Positions 43,031 through 54,765 are shown, numbered from the stretch's first letter. The stretch: 64,000 nucleotides of DNA from Ryuthela nishihirai (GCA_038380435.1 JAWZYU010000025.1:43656691-43720690), one strand, 5' to 3'. Made by a program: numbers and translations. The notes: generated from the letters alone by a model not told the origin.

Positions 43031-44372
43031 TTTTTCTAACATTCTCACTAATAACAAGACTTGTACGCACAACATCGTTGGAGTCTTGAGACCTTTGATT
43101 AAATTAATTCTTTTGCGTGTTTAATGCAGCCCTAATTTTCTCAAACCTTTCTTTTCCATGTTGGCCTAGAATGTTTACTGATGTCGTGTCTCTTTCAGTG
43201 ACAGCTGAACAATACATTCAGAAAACCCGCTCCACCCCTATCCGCAAAGTCTCTCACCCTAGTCGATTTCGTCTTGTATTAAATTTACGCTATTAAAGAA
43301 CACTTTCAAAAATAGTGTAAAGGTAAATTGGGAAAGAAAAACTGTTTATCCACAAAGCACTTTAAAAATAAGACATAAAAAAATAATAATTTGCCCAGAA
43401 ATATTCGCTAGCCACTTGAAAACGAGTCCGCTGTCCATGGGTTGCCCATTGCTGAACTAAATCTTCTCCACTAATACCTGAATGAAAACCACTGGTCGGC
43501 AATGATTTTTCCGCATAAGCATTTATTGAATTCTATATCTTTAGGTAATCTGTGTATTGACTATGAATCGATTTTTTCGTAAATGACGCTTAAGCGTAGG
43601 TTGGGCTTTTTGTTTGTATACGTTACATGCAATGAGCGTTCCTTCTTCAGGCTTACTCAATAGATAAATTTTGTTGGGTTAGTGGTGACAGATTTTGCCA
43701 TTATTGTTTTTTTATTTTTTATTAGAGTGTTTTAAATATATAAATTATATATATTGTTTTAGAGTTTATTATAATTTTGCGCCCTTTGCTATTTGTGGGT
43801 TTTAATGCTGTTGGTTTATGTTTTCAAAGTTTTTTTTTTTAATTTTGAATTAAATTTATTTTATTATAATTTTTTATTATTTTTTATTTTCTTTAATTAA
43901 TTTTTTTATTTTTTTTATTATTTTTTTATATTTTTTTAACTTTGTTTTTTGCTTTTTTTTATAATTTTTTCATTTCATTTTTTATATATATTTTTATTTT
44001 TTCTTGTATTTTTTATTTTAGTTTTCTTTTAAATACTTTTTTTAATTTTTGCTTTTTTATTATTTTTGGTTACTTAAAAGTAATTCTGTTTTTTAATTTT
44101 CCCATAAATAGTGACTTGTGAAAAGCCATTTTGTATGATGGGAAGGCATGTTGTTGGACCTTAAGGTGGTGGGTTCAATTCACTGCATGGATATTTAATT
44201 ATTTTTTGTGTGTGTGTGTGTATGGAAGTGACAGGGGGTGTTATCCTGGTTTTTTTTTGTTATTGATTTCTTTTTTATATATAGAGCGAGTTATAACAAA
44301 ATTGTGAGGTGTTCCTCTGAGGGACGAGAAGGCTAGTGAGGGACTTCGTTGAATAATGAAGGAGTTAAAATG
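43031..44372. other. Gene-free; T-rich block at 43,735-44,100 and a GT microsatellite
   Basis: 43,735-44,100 is almost only T and A, with T strongly favoured on the + strand (runs of TTTTATTTTT). (GT)n at about 44,207-44,221. The rest is unassigned. Confidence 0.7.
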
Positions 44373-44384
44373 AAGGATGTGGGA

Positions 44385-44771
44385 TTTTTTGGTTTGTTTT
44401 ACCTCTGAGCGGCACTTTTCTGCACACCATGGGCTAAATGGCCAGGTCACATGGACCCCGAAGGCTCAGAGAAGGTTGGGGGAGGGGTCCCACTGGAACA
44501 GCTGTTGGGAGACAGATGGTAGCCTCCCGTCAAGGCCATCCAGCGTGTTCTTTAACGTGCACAGGGTATGGCTCTGCCGCACACGGGGCCACGGCTTAGC
44601 GTCCCATCCGACGGACGGCGGCCTTTCCAAGCCCATCGGTGTCCCCTACTGACCGTGGGCAGGGCGGGGAATTTTGCGGAGATAAATCTCAACGCTGACC
44701 CAGCTGGGACTCGAACCTGGGAACTACAGATTACGAGCCTGGCGCGCTACCGACTGAGCCACCCCCGCCCC
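44385..44771 (-). mobile_element. SINE-A, full length
   Basis: The 12-bp duplication AAGGATGTGGGA is at 44,373-44,384 and 44,772-44,783. Confidence 0.95.
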
Positions 44772-44823
44772 AAGGATGTGGGAAGTATGGTCAAATTAGT
44801 GAGAAGAGACAAGAGATGACACT

Positions 44824-45455
44824 CTAAATTCGATCCCAAAGGGGTGTAAAGATGAGAAATCCAAAAAGATTATCAAAAATTTTAAATTTGAGGTCACTGT
44901 TAGGTGGATCTAATAAGGTGTTGATGTGTAGTTCATGAATATGAAATTTGGAGAGAGAATGAATTAATATTTTTCTTTGTGGGAGATATTTATCACAATT
45001 TAAGAGAATGTGATTCACAGTTTCGGGGACATTGCAGTGGTTGCAATTTGGGTTGGGGGATAAGTTATATTTATGTAATGTGGCTTTTAATGGGGTTGCA
45101 TTGGTTCTCAGTCTGTGAAGTATTTTTATGTGTTTTCTAGGATAAGGGTAGTTTAAGATATGGGAAGTTTGTGGGTTTAGAATGTATCTGGTGTTGTGGT
45201 TTATGGAAGCATGTAGTTGGAAATATCTATTGGTTAGAGTAAATTCAATTTCATTGATTTCATGTTTGATGTTAATATAAAATTTGTGAATGTTAGTTTC
45301 ATTTGGGAGGAGATGTGCATTATTAGCAAGTTGATCTGCAATATCATTATCAGTGATTCCCACATGGCTGGTATGGCTGGGTATCCATTGTATGGTGATG
45401 TGCTTGTTGCAGATCTGTTGATTGTACGTGTTTAAGGTGAGTGTTGGGCTATGTG
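44824..45455 (-). pseudogene. LINE RNase H domain and C-terminus, 5'-truncated
   Basis: An open minus frame encodes the end of a non-LTR retrotransposon polyprotein: ITIQWIPSHTSHVGITDN and DIADQLANNAH (RNase H C-terminal motif with catalytic Asp). Then come RLRTNATPLKA and CNHCNVPETVNHILLNC, the Cys/His motif common after RNase H in I, R1 and LOA-type LINEs. The frame stays open upstream to 45,627, but beyond ~45,455 the sequence no longer looks like LINE. That N-terminal part is probably chance fusion. Confidence 0.78.
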
Positions 45456-45653
45456 GGGTTTTATGGCGCAACTGAGGCCATATTGCGCCATCTTCAGCGC
45501 GAGTGACTTCCTCATTAACATTTGATTCTTTACCAACAATTGGAAAATAATCGCCTTTCCTGATTGTATATGGCGCAAGGTCCGCCACATTCAGTGACAG
45601 ATATAAAGGACCGATTGTGGTAAACAAATTATCTTCTAATGGTTGGTTTAGTT

Positions 45654-45998
45654 CAGGGATGGGGAAACTCCGGCCCGCGAGATGGTTTATACTTGTGGCC
45701 CCCTGGAAACTGGTGAACGAGATCAGAGTGTCAAAATCCAGTAAAGAGCCAGATTTTGGTGAAATCGTCGGGAAAATGCAGCTGCATCCGTCTCATTAAT
45801 GCATCAGTTTTATTATGTATACTCTTTAAACGTAATTTTTTTACCAATGTTGAATAAATAGTATTTTTTCAAAATAGATAAAATCCCCTCTTTATTACTT
45901 CCCATAGTTATGCATATAATCATAGGATTTTCAATACGGCCCTCTTAATGTCTAACTTTTTTTAGTGGCTCGCAGAGGAAAAAGTTTCCCCACCCCTA
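45654..45998. mobile_element. hAT-like MITE, 345 bp
   Basis: Ends CAGGGATGGGGAAACT ... AGTTTCCCCACCCCTA (16-bp inverted repeat with two mismatches). The flanking 8-mers GTTTAGTT (45,646) and ATTTAGTG (45,999) match at 6 of 8. The interior is AT-rich without an ORF. Related at its ends to 32,523-32,706. Confidence 0.78.
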
Positions 45999-46254
45999 AT
46001 TTAGTGGTTTAGAGTACTCTGGCATATATTCTGAGAGCCGTGGATTTTAATCCTGTGTCGTCGGCAATAATTTTTTTCACATAAGTATTTATTAAAAGCT
46101 GTTCGTTAAAATGAACTAGACTCCTGAAATTTCGAATAATTTTTGCTTGAAGGGAGGAGGGTTATGTTTTTTTATAAATAATGACTAGTGGAATAACCTC
46201 TAAGATAGACTTTGTTGTTGTAGTTGTTATTTCTGTTGTTATTCAGGGTCACTT

Positions 46255-46644
46255 TGGGGCGGGGGTTGCTCAGTCGGTAGCGCGCCAGGCTCGTAATCTG
46301 TAATTCCCAGGTTCGAGTCCCAGCTGGGTCAGCGTTGAGATTTATCTCCGCAAAATTCCCCGCCCTGCCCACGGTCAGTAGGGGACACCGATGGGCTTGG
46401 AAAGGCCGCCGTCCGTCGGATGGGACGTTAAGCCGTGGCCCCGTGTGCGGGAGAGCCATACCCTGTGCACGTTAAAGAACACGCTGGATGGCCTTGACGG
46501 GAGGCTACCATCTGTCTCCCAACAGCTGTTCCAGTGGGTCCCCTCCCCCAACCTTCTCTGAGCCTTCGGGGTCCATGTGACCTGGCCATTTAGCCCATGG
46601 TGTGCAAAAAAGTGCCGCTCAGAGGTAAAACAACACAACCCAAC
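46255..46644 (+). mobile_element. SINE-A, full length
   Basis: The 12-bp duplication TCAGGGTCACTT is at 46,243-46,254 and 46,645-46,656. Confidence 0.95.
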
Positions 46645-46892
46645 TCAGGGTCACTTCCAAGAATTCTAACGTTCAGTTACACAGCAAGTACGGAAAAAAA
46701 GTCGGTGAACATAAAATGACACAGTGACAAATTTCTTAAAAACGTGGAGAAATATCCTTGGATGATCCAACATAGGAAAAAAAACTATTCTCTGATGAAT
46801 ATAAATATTCGAAATAAATTGTTATTCTTTATGAACATCGTTACGAAAAAAGGATAATCTTTAATCTGTGATGCAAAATACCTCTATTTCAT

Positions 46893-46972
46893 CATCATCA
46901 TCCTCAAGCAGCCATGTGCTACGGAGGTCCAACCAGACCGTGCAATTTAGTTCTCCAAGCAAGTCTATCCTA
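46893..46972 (-). mobile_element. RTE-like LINE, ~80-bp 3' end
   Basis: CAT repeats, CTCAAGCAGCCATG, then GGAGGTCCAACCAGACCGTG to GCAAGTCTATCCT, then unrelated sequence. A severely 5'-truncated insertion. Confidence 0.9.
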
Positions 46973-47213
46973 TTTACAATGGTTTAAATTAGAATGACAG
47001 CTGTCATCTGAAAAACTTTCACTCCTTACTTCGCAAAAGAGATTTCAAATATCATGAGAATCAATCTAGTGAATAAATAAAGAAATTGGAGACTTATTAT
47101 CTATTTAGCTTTATTCAGTTACTTTTAACGGAACTTCAGACAAATACAATAAAAGCGTCATTACCAGTCGATTGAAATACGAGAGCTACATCTTTTTGCT
47201 TCTCTCAACGCAT

Positions 47214-47601
47214 GGGTTGGGTTGTTTTACCTCTGAGCGGCACTTTTTTGCACACCATGGGCTAAATGGCCAGGTCACATGGACCCCGGAGGCTCGGAGA
47301 AGGTTGGGGGAGGGAACCCACTGGAACAGCTGTTGGGAGACAGATGGTAGCCTCCCGTCAAGGCCATCCAGCGTGTTCTTTAACGTGCACAGGGTATGGC
47401 TCTTTCCCGCACACGGGGCCACGGCTTAACGTCCCATCCGACGGACGGCTGCCTTTCCAAGCCCATCGGTGTCCCCTACTGACCGTGGGCAGGGCAGGGA
47501 ATTTTGCGGAGATAAATCTCAACGCTGACCCAGCTGGGACTCGAACCTGGGAACTACAGATTACGAGCCTGGCGCGCTAGCGACTGAGCCACCCCCGCCC
47601 C
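47214..47601 (-). mobile_element. SINE-A, full length
   Basis: The 10-bp duplication CTCAACGCAT is at 47,204-47,213 and 47,602-47,611. Confidence 0.95.
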
Positions 47602-47611
47602 CTCAACGCAT

Positions 47612-48292
47612 GCATAAGGCATTTGCAAGTTGCTGATTTGCCAACAAACCCAATGAAAACATTTCTTTGGGCTACGAAGAAAGGAGGACGAAATCTACGA
47701 AGAGATTTCCTAACAAACAAAATGTTTGTTAGGTAAAGGAAGTGTGAAAATGAAAAGCGAAAGTCTCATCATCAAGGTTAATGGCCCTTTCCCTCCACCA
47801 ATATATTTCTCTATCGCACACCCAGATCGCCTATCGAGTTCCTTCTCGAAGTGTTTAAGAGGATGTTTAAGAGGATCTAGGATTTTCTCAACATTGCAAC
47901 TGCTGTGGCTTTCTTTCTGCATGAATGTCGTTCAACCCTTTCTTTATCGTTGTCGTAATTATTTCTGTCTATCACATCTCCCTTTCTTTGATCGCTAATT
48001 GGGAGGAAAGGTGGTAAGAAGTTTCCACTGAAATTGCTTAATAACTTGTCATTAAGCAGCGATGTTGTCGATAGTAAAAGTCACATGTACATCTGTCGAA
48101 GTTCGCAGAGGTTTAATTTAAGCTCCGAGGTAGATTCTATAAAATAAAATAGAAAGAGCTAAATGTTATCGGTATAAAAAAATGTGAAAATAACGAAATT
48201 ATTTTTTCCGTTAATCGTTACATTTTATCGTTATAAAAAATTTGAAATTTCGATAACGTTATTCGTTTCGTTATTCCGTCATTTCGTTCTAT
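47612..48292. other. No gene supported
   Basis: Overlapping frames on both strands at 47,710-47,998 show no domain. 48,150-48,290 is rich in CGTTA/TAACG lines (GTTATCGG, CGTTAATCGTTAC, CGATAACGTTATTCG), which look like an old terminal-repeat remnant, unclassified. Confidence 0.4.
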
Positions 48293-48321
48293 TACATACA
48301 TACATACATACATACATACAT
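48293..48321. repeat. ATAC microsatellite at a LINE 3' end
   Basis: Seven perfect ATAC repeats directly before the 3' end of the minus-strand LINE. It takes the place of the CAT/GAT triplets seen at the other copies. Confidence 0.85.
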
Positions 48322-48327
48322 TCAAAA

Positions 48328-51300
48328 TCCTCATGCAGCCATGGGCTACGGAGATCCAACCAGACTGTGTAATTTTCCTCTTCAAACGCGTCTCTTCTGA
48401 GCTACAGCTGCTGCATTTGGCCACTCTAGGCCAATTCTAGCAATTACCTCTTTCACATTATCTGCCCATCTCATCCTAGGTCTCCCCCTTTTTTCTGATA
48501 TACTTAGACACACTGTTCATAATCCCCTTTGCCAATCTGCAGCTATGCATACGGGCAACATGGCCAAACCAACGCAATCTCTCTCTGCACAATATGCTGC
48601 TCAAAGGAGGTCGATGACTCCTTCTTCTAACCTCATCATTACTTTCAAAGTCAAACCATTTAATGCCAAAAATACTGCGTAAGCATCTATAATCAAAGGC
48701 ATCAAGTTTCCTGTTATCCTGCTTACAAAAGGTCCATGTTTCGCTACCAAAACTAACCTTAGAAAGAACCAAACTATTTTACAGCCTAATTTTAGTCTTT
48801 AGGTGTATACGCCTATTTTTCCATACTCTCCATAGATTCTTAAAAGTCCCAGCGACAATCCCTATTCTTCTATTTATCTTATGCTGCACATCACCAGTAT
48901 CTGCTACATAGCTCCCAAGATAATTAAACTGAGACACTTGCTCAATATTACAGCCATTCAAAGCAACTGAAGCACCATTTGCATGACCAATTTTCATCAC
49001 TTTAGTTTTTTCTCTGTTTATCACCAAACCTACGCTATTACCAGTCTCATCAACAGCTGTAATGAACGAATTCATCTCATCAACATCAGTAGCGAACAGG
49101 ACCAAATCATCTGCATAATCTAAATCAGAAATTTTGAAATCTCTAGGCCATTTAAGGCCAAAATCTTTCCCTTGGAAAGAATTTCGCATTACATAATCAA
49201 TAACTAAACTAAAGAGAAAAGGAGACAAAATGCACCCTTGTCTAATTCCACTAGCAATGCTAAAGCAATCGCTGCAAGACGTACCAACTCTCATACACGA
49301 CTCAGTGTTATTATAGAGAGCTTCCATTACACTAATTTATCAGGTATTCCACATGATCTTACAACCAACCACAAATTATGTCGATCAACAGAGTCAAAAG
49401 CCTTTTTGAAATCCATAAAGCTAGCAACCACAGGCTTCTGAAACTCTAAACATTTCTCAAGAATCTGCCTAAGTGAAAATATTTCATCAATACATCCCCT
49501 ACCACTTCTGAAACCACGCTGTTCATCACGCAGTTCTCCATCAACCAAATTCTTAATTCTATTAAGTATAATCATGCAAATAACTTTACCTGGAACAGAA
49601 AGTAAACTAATTCTCCTATAATTATCACAAGAACTTTTTTGTTATTGTATTATCACAACAACCCTTTTGTTAAAAATTGGGACAATAATAGCTCTAGTAA
49701 AATACTTAGGAACAACACCTTTATCATAAAAAATATTCAAAATTTCAGTCAGTCATGTGACAACACAAATGTTCCCAGCTCTAAGCATTTCAGTGGTAAT
49801 TTCGTCCACCCCTGGGGATTTATGCAGTTTTAATTTAGAGATAGCCAAGGTGAAAAATTATGTGAATTTAGAGAATAGCCAAAACTTTTTGATAGTTTTA
49901 GAGATAGCCAAGGTGGCTATTTAGAGATAGCCAAGGGATTTATGCAGTTTTTATTTAGAGATAGCCAAGGAATGTGATATAGGACCATCATTAAAGCTAG
50001 TAATTCATCTATCCTCATTACAAACAATGGGAGTAGAAATAATCACATTGTTTAGAATTTCTCTGAAATGCTCATCCCACCTAGCCATCACAGAATCCTC
50101 ACCTTCAACCACTTTATCATATTTATCCCTCAATCCCTGTGTACCTGTCTGTTTCTTCCCACATAAAACGTTAATAATCTGGTACAACCCCCTGCTGTTG
50201 TGCTGTCTAACTGCTTCCTTTGCTTTGTCAGCCAAGCTATCCAGCCAAAGATTCTTATCAGCTGTTAACAGATCCTTTACAAATTTATTAAGCTCTTTGT
50301 AATACCTTCTGTTAGGACAAGTAGAGTGTTGATTCCTATTAATCCTTCACTTCCTTCTTTCGGAAATGAGTTCCATAGCCTCTGTTCCCTTTTACCCACA
50401 AGAGTACTGTTTGTTTTATGAAAAGCTTGTTTAAACTGATTCCATTCTTTCTGAACTTCAGCAGTAAGCAAACCACGATTTTCATAATGACTAAGTAGCC
50501 AATCATGGTATGCTTTGGCTATACCTGGATCTTTCAGACCTTCAGTGTTGAAGGTAATTTTTTTAACCTTAGCACAACATTTCTTAAGCTTCAGTTGCAA
50601 GACACTTTTAACAAGGTAATAGTCAGACCCAATTTCAGCTCCCCTATATGCCCTGGTATTTCTAACAGAACTAGCCCATTTGCTGTTAATTGATATGTAA
50701 TCAATCATATTCTTATGCAGCCCATCAGGTGAAACCCATGTGTATTTATGTATGTCGCAGTGTTTGTAATATGTGTTAGTTATTCTGAAACCATTGAGTT
50801 TACTTACCTGTAGGAGACGTTGTCCATTGCCATTGCAGCTACCAATACCAAAAGGGCCTATCACTCCTCCCCAAAGGTCAGAGTCAGTACCAACTTTGGC
50901 ATTGAAGTCACCTAGAACAAGGGTAATATCTCCTTTCTTGACAGAATTCAAAATATCCTGAAGTTGTCCATAAAACCTATCCTTCTCATCCTCAGTGGGG
51001 GCATAACAACAGATGACATTCAAGTCTTTGATTTTTGTTTTAAATTTCGCTCTAAGAAATCTTTCATTAATGCACTCATATCCTAGAAGAGCATCACTGG
51101 CATGTCTGCTGAGAAGCAAACCTACACCTTGGAGAGACTTTCCATCCTCTCTCCCTGAAAAGAGAAATTTAAAGTTATTTTTAAGTATCTCACCTTTGCC
51201 TGTCCATCTGGTCTTTTGCAAGCCTGGAATTCCTTGCATGAGGACATCAAGAGAATAATCTCTATGTAATGTCCTCACGTTCCACGTTCACGCAAAGAGA

Positions 51301-51960
51301 AAATGATTAGTAGGATTTTTAAAGAAACTAGGTTTATTGATATAGGTAGGGCCAACAATATCAAACAGCCCCCTGATCGCAGGCATGGGACAAAGACCTG
51401 TTCCTCCTCCGCTAAAGGCTGAAGTCACCGATGCTGGTAGGAACTTCAGGTACCTCCTTTTCAAGTGGACTTTTTCAAGAGCCATATGGCCTGACTGAGA
51501 CACATTACTCAGTTTAAAATTGACGATGCCCAACTAGCTAAGTGAGGGTTCAGGTACCTGCGATGGCCTCTGATCAGAATTATCCACTAGCTGATATAAG
51601 CTATCCCATGCCTCTGCTCACTTAGAGCTGGCAACCCAGAAGCAAGCAGAAAACACAGCGGCAGACTCTCCCTCAACAGAGGCCCACCAGTGCAACAAGT
51701 CCAGAATCCATAATCAAGCTCAAATCCATAAACAAGTCCAGTCTAGTAGGTATAAATGGTCAGCACCAGGACCTGTGAAGTTGACCACTCCTCAGCAGAG
51801 TTGGAAAAAAAAGAAAAAAGTGGCCATAGATGACCAGATCAGTAGGCCATACTGAACTGGCAGCCCTCCGCTTCCGTTCCCTTCCAAAAGAGAATATCTC
51901 TTTTGAAAGGTACTAACGGCCTGCACCACGAGAAGGCGGGGTCGGACATTAAGCGCTAGA
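48328..51960 (-). mobile_element. RTE-like LINE, long copy including 5' UTR
   Basis: Longest copy of the family here. It runs from CTCATGCAGCCATGGGC at the 3' end to a 5' UTR with CAAAAGAGATATTC and TGGTGCAGGCCGTTAG (minus strand, about 51,900-51,930). It shows ~180 bp of 5' sequence absent from the copy starting at 18,324. A local repeat of AGAGATAGCCAAGG interrupts it at 49,840-49,975. Confidence 0.88.
48476..51533 (-). pseudogene. RTE-like endonuclease/reverse transcriptase, broken ORF
   Basis: The endonuclease stretch (50,277-51,278, 333 codons) keeps VLGDFNAKVG, but has GLQKTRW in place of LQETRW and GSDYYLV in place of GSDHYLV. Two catalytic positions are thus altered, and 'EVFHHYNLDIL'-type sequence before them is deleted. 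The RT follows in pieces: RSGRGCIDEIFSLRQ and SFMDFKKAFDSVDR (49,327-49,575), GIRQGCILSPFLFS and DLDYADDLVLFA (48,779-49,327), LRWFGHVARM (48,476-48,772). Frameshifts at about 51,285, 50,270, 49,840-49,980, 49,620, 49,327 and 48,775. Confidence 0.88.
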
Positions 51961-52393
51961 TCTGGCCGGTTCTGTGCATCATCACTGGGGATTGGTACAC
52001 AGCTCTCCTTACAGTTTATACCTAGCTACCATTACACGTAGCGTTTTCCATCATTGGTTTGAAACAGTATTTACTATTTACGACGATATTACAATAGATA
52101 TACATTATATATTTTTACTATATATTTTTTATATTATGACTTCAAATATAAAAGTTTTAATTAATTTTTGACTTACCTTACGACGAATTATTATTATGAA
52201 ATATTCCATCTTCTATAACCCTTTAAATAATGAACGCATGTTGCTCAAAATCGAGATTTAAATAGATTTCCGTTTTCTCTTTAATTTATCTTCGGTCACA
52301 TTTCTCCATTAAATGCATACTTTAGAAGTTATAGAGCTTCCAAATTAGATTACCATTTACGTAACAAATTCTCTAATAGTTTGTTAGCTAAGT
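51961..52393. other. No gene seen
   Basis: Possibly a further bit of LINE 5' UTR up to ~52,030, then AT-rich unassigned sequence. Confidence 0.45.
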
Positions 52394-52405
52394 GCATTTG
52401 TGGAT

Positions 52406-52783
52406 GGGGCGGGGGTGGCTCAGTCGGTAGCGCGCCAGGTTCGTAATCTGTAGTTCCCAGGTTCGAGTCCCCTGGGTCAGCGTTGAGATTTATTTCCGCA
52501 AAATTCCCCGCCCTGCCCACGGTCACTAGGGGACACCGATGGGCTTGTAAAGGCCGCCGTCCGTCGGATAGGACGTTAAGCCGTGGCCCCGTGTACGGGA
52601 GAGCCATACCCTGTGTACATTAAAGAACACGCTGGATGGCCTTGACGGGAGGCTACCATCTGTCTCCCAACAGCTGTTCCAGTGGGTCCCAACCTTCTCT
52701 GAGCCTTCGGGGTCCTTGTGACCTGGCCATTTAGCCCACGCTGTGCAAAAAAGTGCCGCTCAGAGGTAAAACAACCCAACCAA
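52406..52783 (+). mobile_element. SINE-A, with small deletions
   Basis: The 12-bp duplication GCATTTGTGGAT is at 52,394-52,405 and 52,784-52,795. The T-arm has lost 'cag' after GGTTCGAGTCCC, and CCCTCCCCC is missing before AACCTTCTC. Confidence 0.94.
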
Positions 52784-52798
52784 GCATTTGTGGATTAT

Positions 52799-53084
52799 CG
52801 TATGTGGTGTTTTACGTTTACATTACTAACTCTGATTAAGCTGCATCAATTTTAATTCCTTCCCTCACAATATACACTGCCTGGCCAATTTATTATGTGC
52901 AACGCGAATTACCATGAAACAGTATGCAAATTTCTTCAAGACGTATGTGGTGTTTTACGTTTACATTACTAACTCTGATTAAGCTGCATCAATTTTAATT
53001 CCTTCCCTCACAATATACACTGCCTGGCCAATTTATTATGTGCAACGCGAATTACCATGAAACAGTATGCAAATTTCTTCAAGA
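52799..53084. repeat. 143-bp direct tandem duplication
   Basis: Two head-to-tail copies with a 143-bp period (starts 52,799 and 52,942) that look identical. Each contains ACACTGCCTGGCCAATTTATTATG, which resembles a Tc1/mariner-type terminus; no partner end was found. Confidence 0.85.
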
Positions 53085-53283
53085 CGTTAGTATGTTACGT
53101 CCCTATAAGGTTCTATCAAGCCCCTCACTGGTAGAAATTCTGATCTGACCAGAGTTTGTGCCCGTCCTCGCTTTACAGGAATGTCCGGTCTTGAAAATTT
53201 CGCTACTTTAAGCGGTTTTTCTTAGAGGCCCTCTGATTCTGATCAATTTTCATGTTTTACAAAGCCGTCATAAAAGCAATAAA

Positions 53284-53480
53284 AATAATAAATATTCGCT
53301 CAAGCATCTGCTTCCCGCAGAAATCTGACAGGAGTCTGTCATTTTATGAGTCATAAAGAAGAATCTGTAAGGATGGTGAGACCTCAGCAGAAAAACGCAG
53401 AAACGTCTATGCCTTAGATGGTGCTTGAGCCCAAGTCCCTTTGATCACTGGACAAGCACGCTAACCACTTGCATGCCCTT
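53284..53480 (-). mobile_element. SINE-B, old diverged copy
   Basis: All segments are recognisable but altered: CAAGCATCTGCTTCC, CTGACAGGAGTCTGTC, GGTGAGACCTCAGCAG, GCTTGAGCCCAAGTCC, GCTAACCACTTG. Among the most diverged SINE-B copies here. Confidence 0.8.
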
Positions 53481-53544
53481 GTAATCCGTAAAAATCGTGC
53501 ATTTTTATCAACTATTCTCATATGCTAACAAAATAAACAACTGC

Positions 53545-53776
53545 AGCCGTCCCATGGCCGAGTGGCTAGCGCGCTTGGCTACTGATCTAAGGGACCTGGG
53601 TTCGAGCCCTGGGTAAGGCATGGCTGTTTGTGTCGTTTTCCTGCTGAGGGCCTGCCATCCTCTCAGACCTTCTACTATGGCATATAAACTGACAGGCTCT
53701 CTGTGGTCAGATCTGTGGTGTGAGTCAGATCTCTGTGGCAAGCAGCTGCTTGAGGCGGTATTTATTTTATTTACAT
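53545..53776 (+). mobile_element. SINE-B, full length, with a 30-bp internal insertion
   Basis: Head GCCGTCCCATGGCCGAG. Around 53,700-53,730 the text reads TCTGTGGTCAGATCTGTGG and GTGAGTCAGATCTCTGTGG, a local expansion. The tail leads into the hairpin module. Confidence 0.9.
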
Positions 53777-53941
53777 TGGATCGTGTGAGCTCACAAAAAC
53801 CTGGATCGTGTGGGCTCACTCACAGAAATATTGAGCGTGTGCAGTTACCATTCACAGCAAACTGGAGCGTGTGCAGTAACTGCACACGCTCCAGTTTGCT
53901 GTGAACGGTAACTGGAGCGTGTACAGTTGCTGTACACGTTC
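53777..53941 (+). repeat. Double-hairpin module fused to SINE-B
   Basis: TGGATCGTGTGAGCTCAC ... GTACACGTTC, full module with both hairpins. First of two in tandem. Confidence 0.9.
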
Positions 53942-54052
53942 CTGAGGTCCTGCCATCCTCTCAGACCTTCTACTATGGCATATAAACTGACAGGCTCCTG
54001 TCAGACCTCTGTGGCAAGCAGCTGCGTGAGGGGGTATTTATTTTATTTACAT
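53942..54052 (+). mobile_element. SINE-B, 3' half between hairpin modules
   Basis: CTGAGGTCCTGCCATCC to TATTTATTTTATTTACAT; CAAGCAGCTGCGTGAGG carries one change. Confidence 0.9.
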
Positions 54053-54185
54053 TGGATCGTGTGAGCTCACAAAAACCTGGATCGTGTGGGCCCACTCACG
54101 GAAATATTGAGCGTGTGCAGTAACTGCACACGCTCCAGTTTGCTGTGAACGGTAACTGGAGCGTGTACAGTTGCTGTACACGTTC
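54053..54185 (+). repeat. Hairpin module, shortened
   Basis: Lacks the first arm (CAGTTACCGTTCACAGC before the centre). It goes from GAGCGTGTGCAG straight to TAACTGCACACGC, so only the small hairpins remain. Confidence 0.88.
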
Positions 54186-54292
54186 CTGAGGTCCTGCCAT
54201 CCTCTCAGACCTTCTACTATGGCATATAAACTGACAGGCTCCTGTCAGGCCTCTGTGGCAAGCAGCTGCTTGAGGGGGTATATATATATATC
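54186..54292 (+). mobile_element. SINE-B, 3' half ending the cluster
   Basis: CTGAGGTCCTGCC to GGGGGTATATATATAT. The tail is TA repeats, not TATTT. Confidence 0.88.
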
Positions 54293-54765
54293 ATTTAAAT
54301 AAGCATTATTGGTTTTCTTGTTTGATATTATTGTTGGCCAAATTTTGAATGCAGCACTTATTTTGAATAACAATGAATTAAGTGCCCATTTCATCAGCAT
54401 CCCAGTTATAGCCTAGTCCATTAAATTATTTTTTATTATTATGGCCAAGTGAAATGATGCATAATTGGCTATTAGTTAGACAGTTACCAGGACCCTGATG
54501 GCTAGACAAGGTTGAAAAGAAAGAAGATGTCCAATTAAGACCAAAGTCATTACTGCAGAAATTAGAATATAAATGGTTAGTCGCCATTAACAGAGTAATT
54601 AATTGGTTGCCCTAAACAGATGCCTAAGACCGCCTTCGATCACGTGCACTGCTGCCTATCCATTTGGCTGGAAGGTCAAGTTATTAGTAATGATTTTGTT
54701 TTTTTAGATGCCGGAAAGTTCGTAAATGCATAACGCCTAACTGCTCAAAACACTTTTTTTTAATA
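54293..54765. other. No gene seen
   Basis: Unassigned AT-rich sequence before the 28-bp array. Confidence 0.5.

Noticed and set aside
44824..45627. Fusion of a host N-terminus to RNase H (267 codons)
   Set aside because: Only the part below ~45,455 is LINE-like. The upstream part is open by chance as far as can be seen, and its ATG has no support.
48150..48290. Named transposon from the CGTTA-rich lines
   Set aside because: No paired ends or target duplication could be identified.
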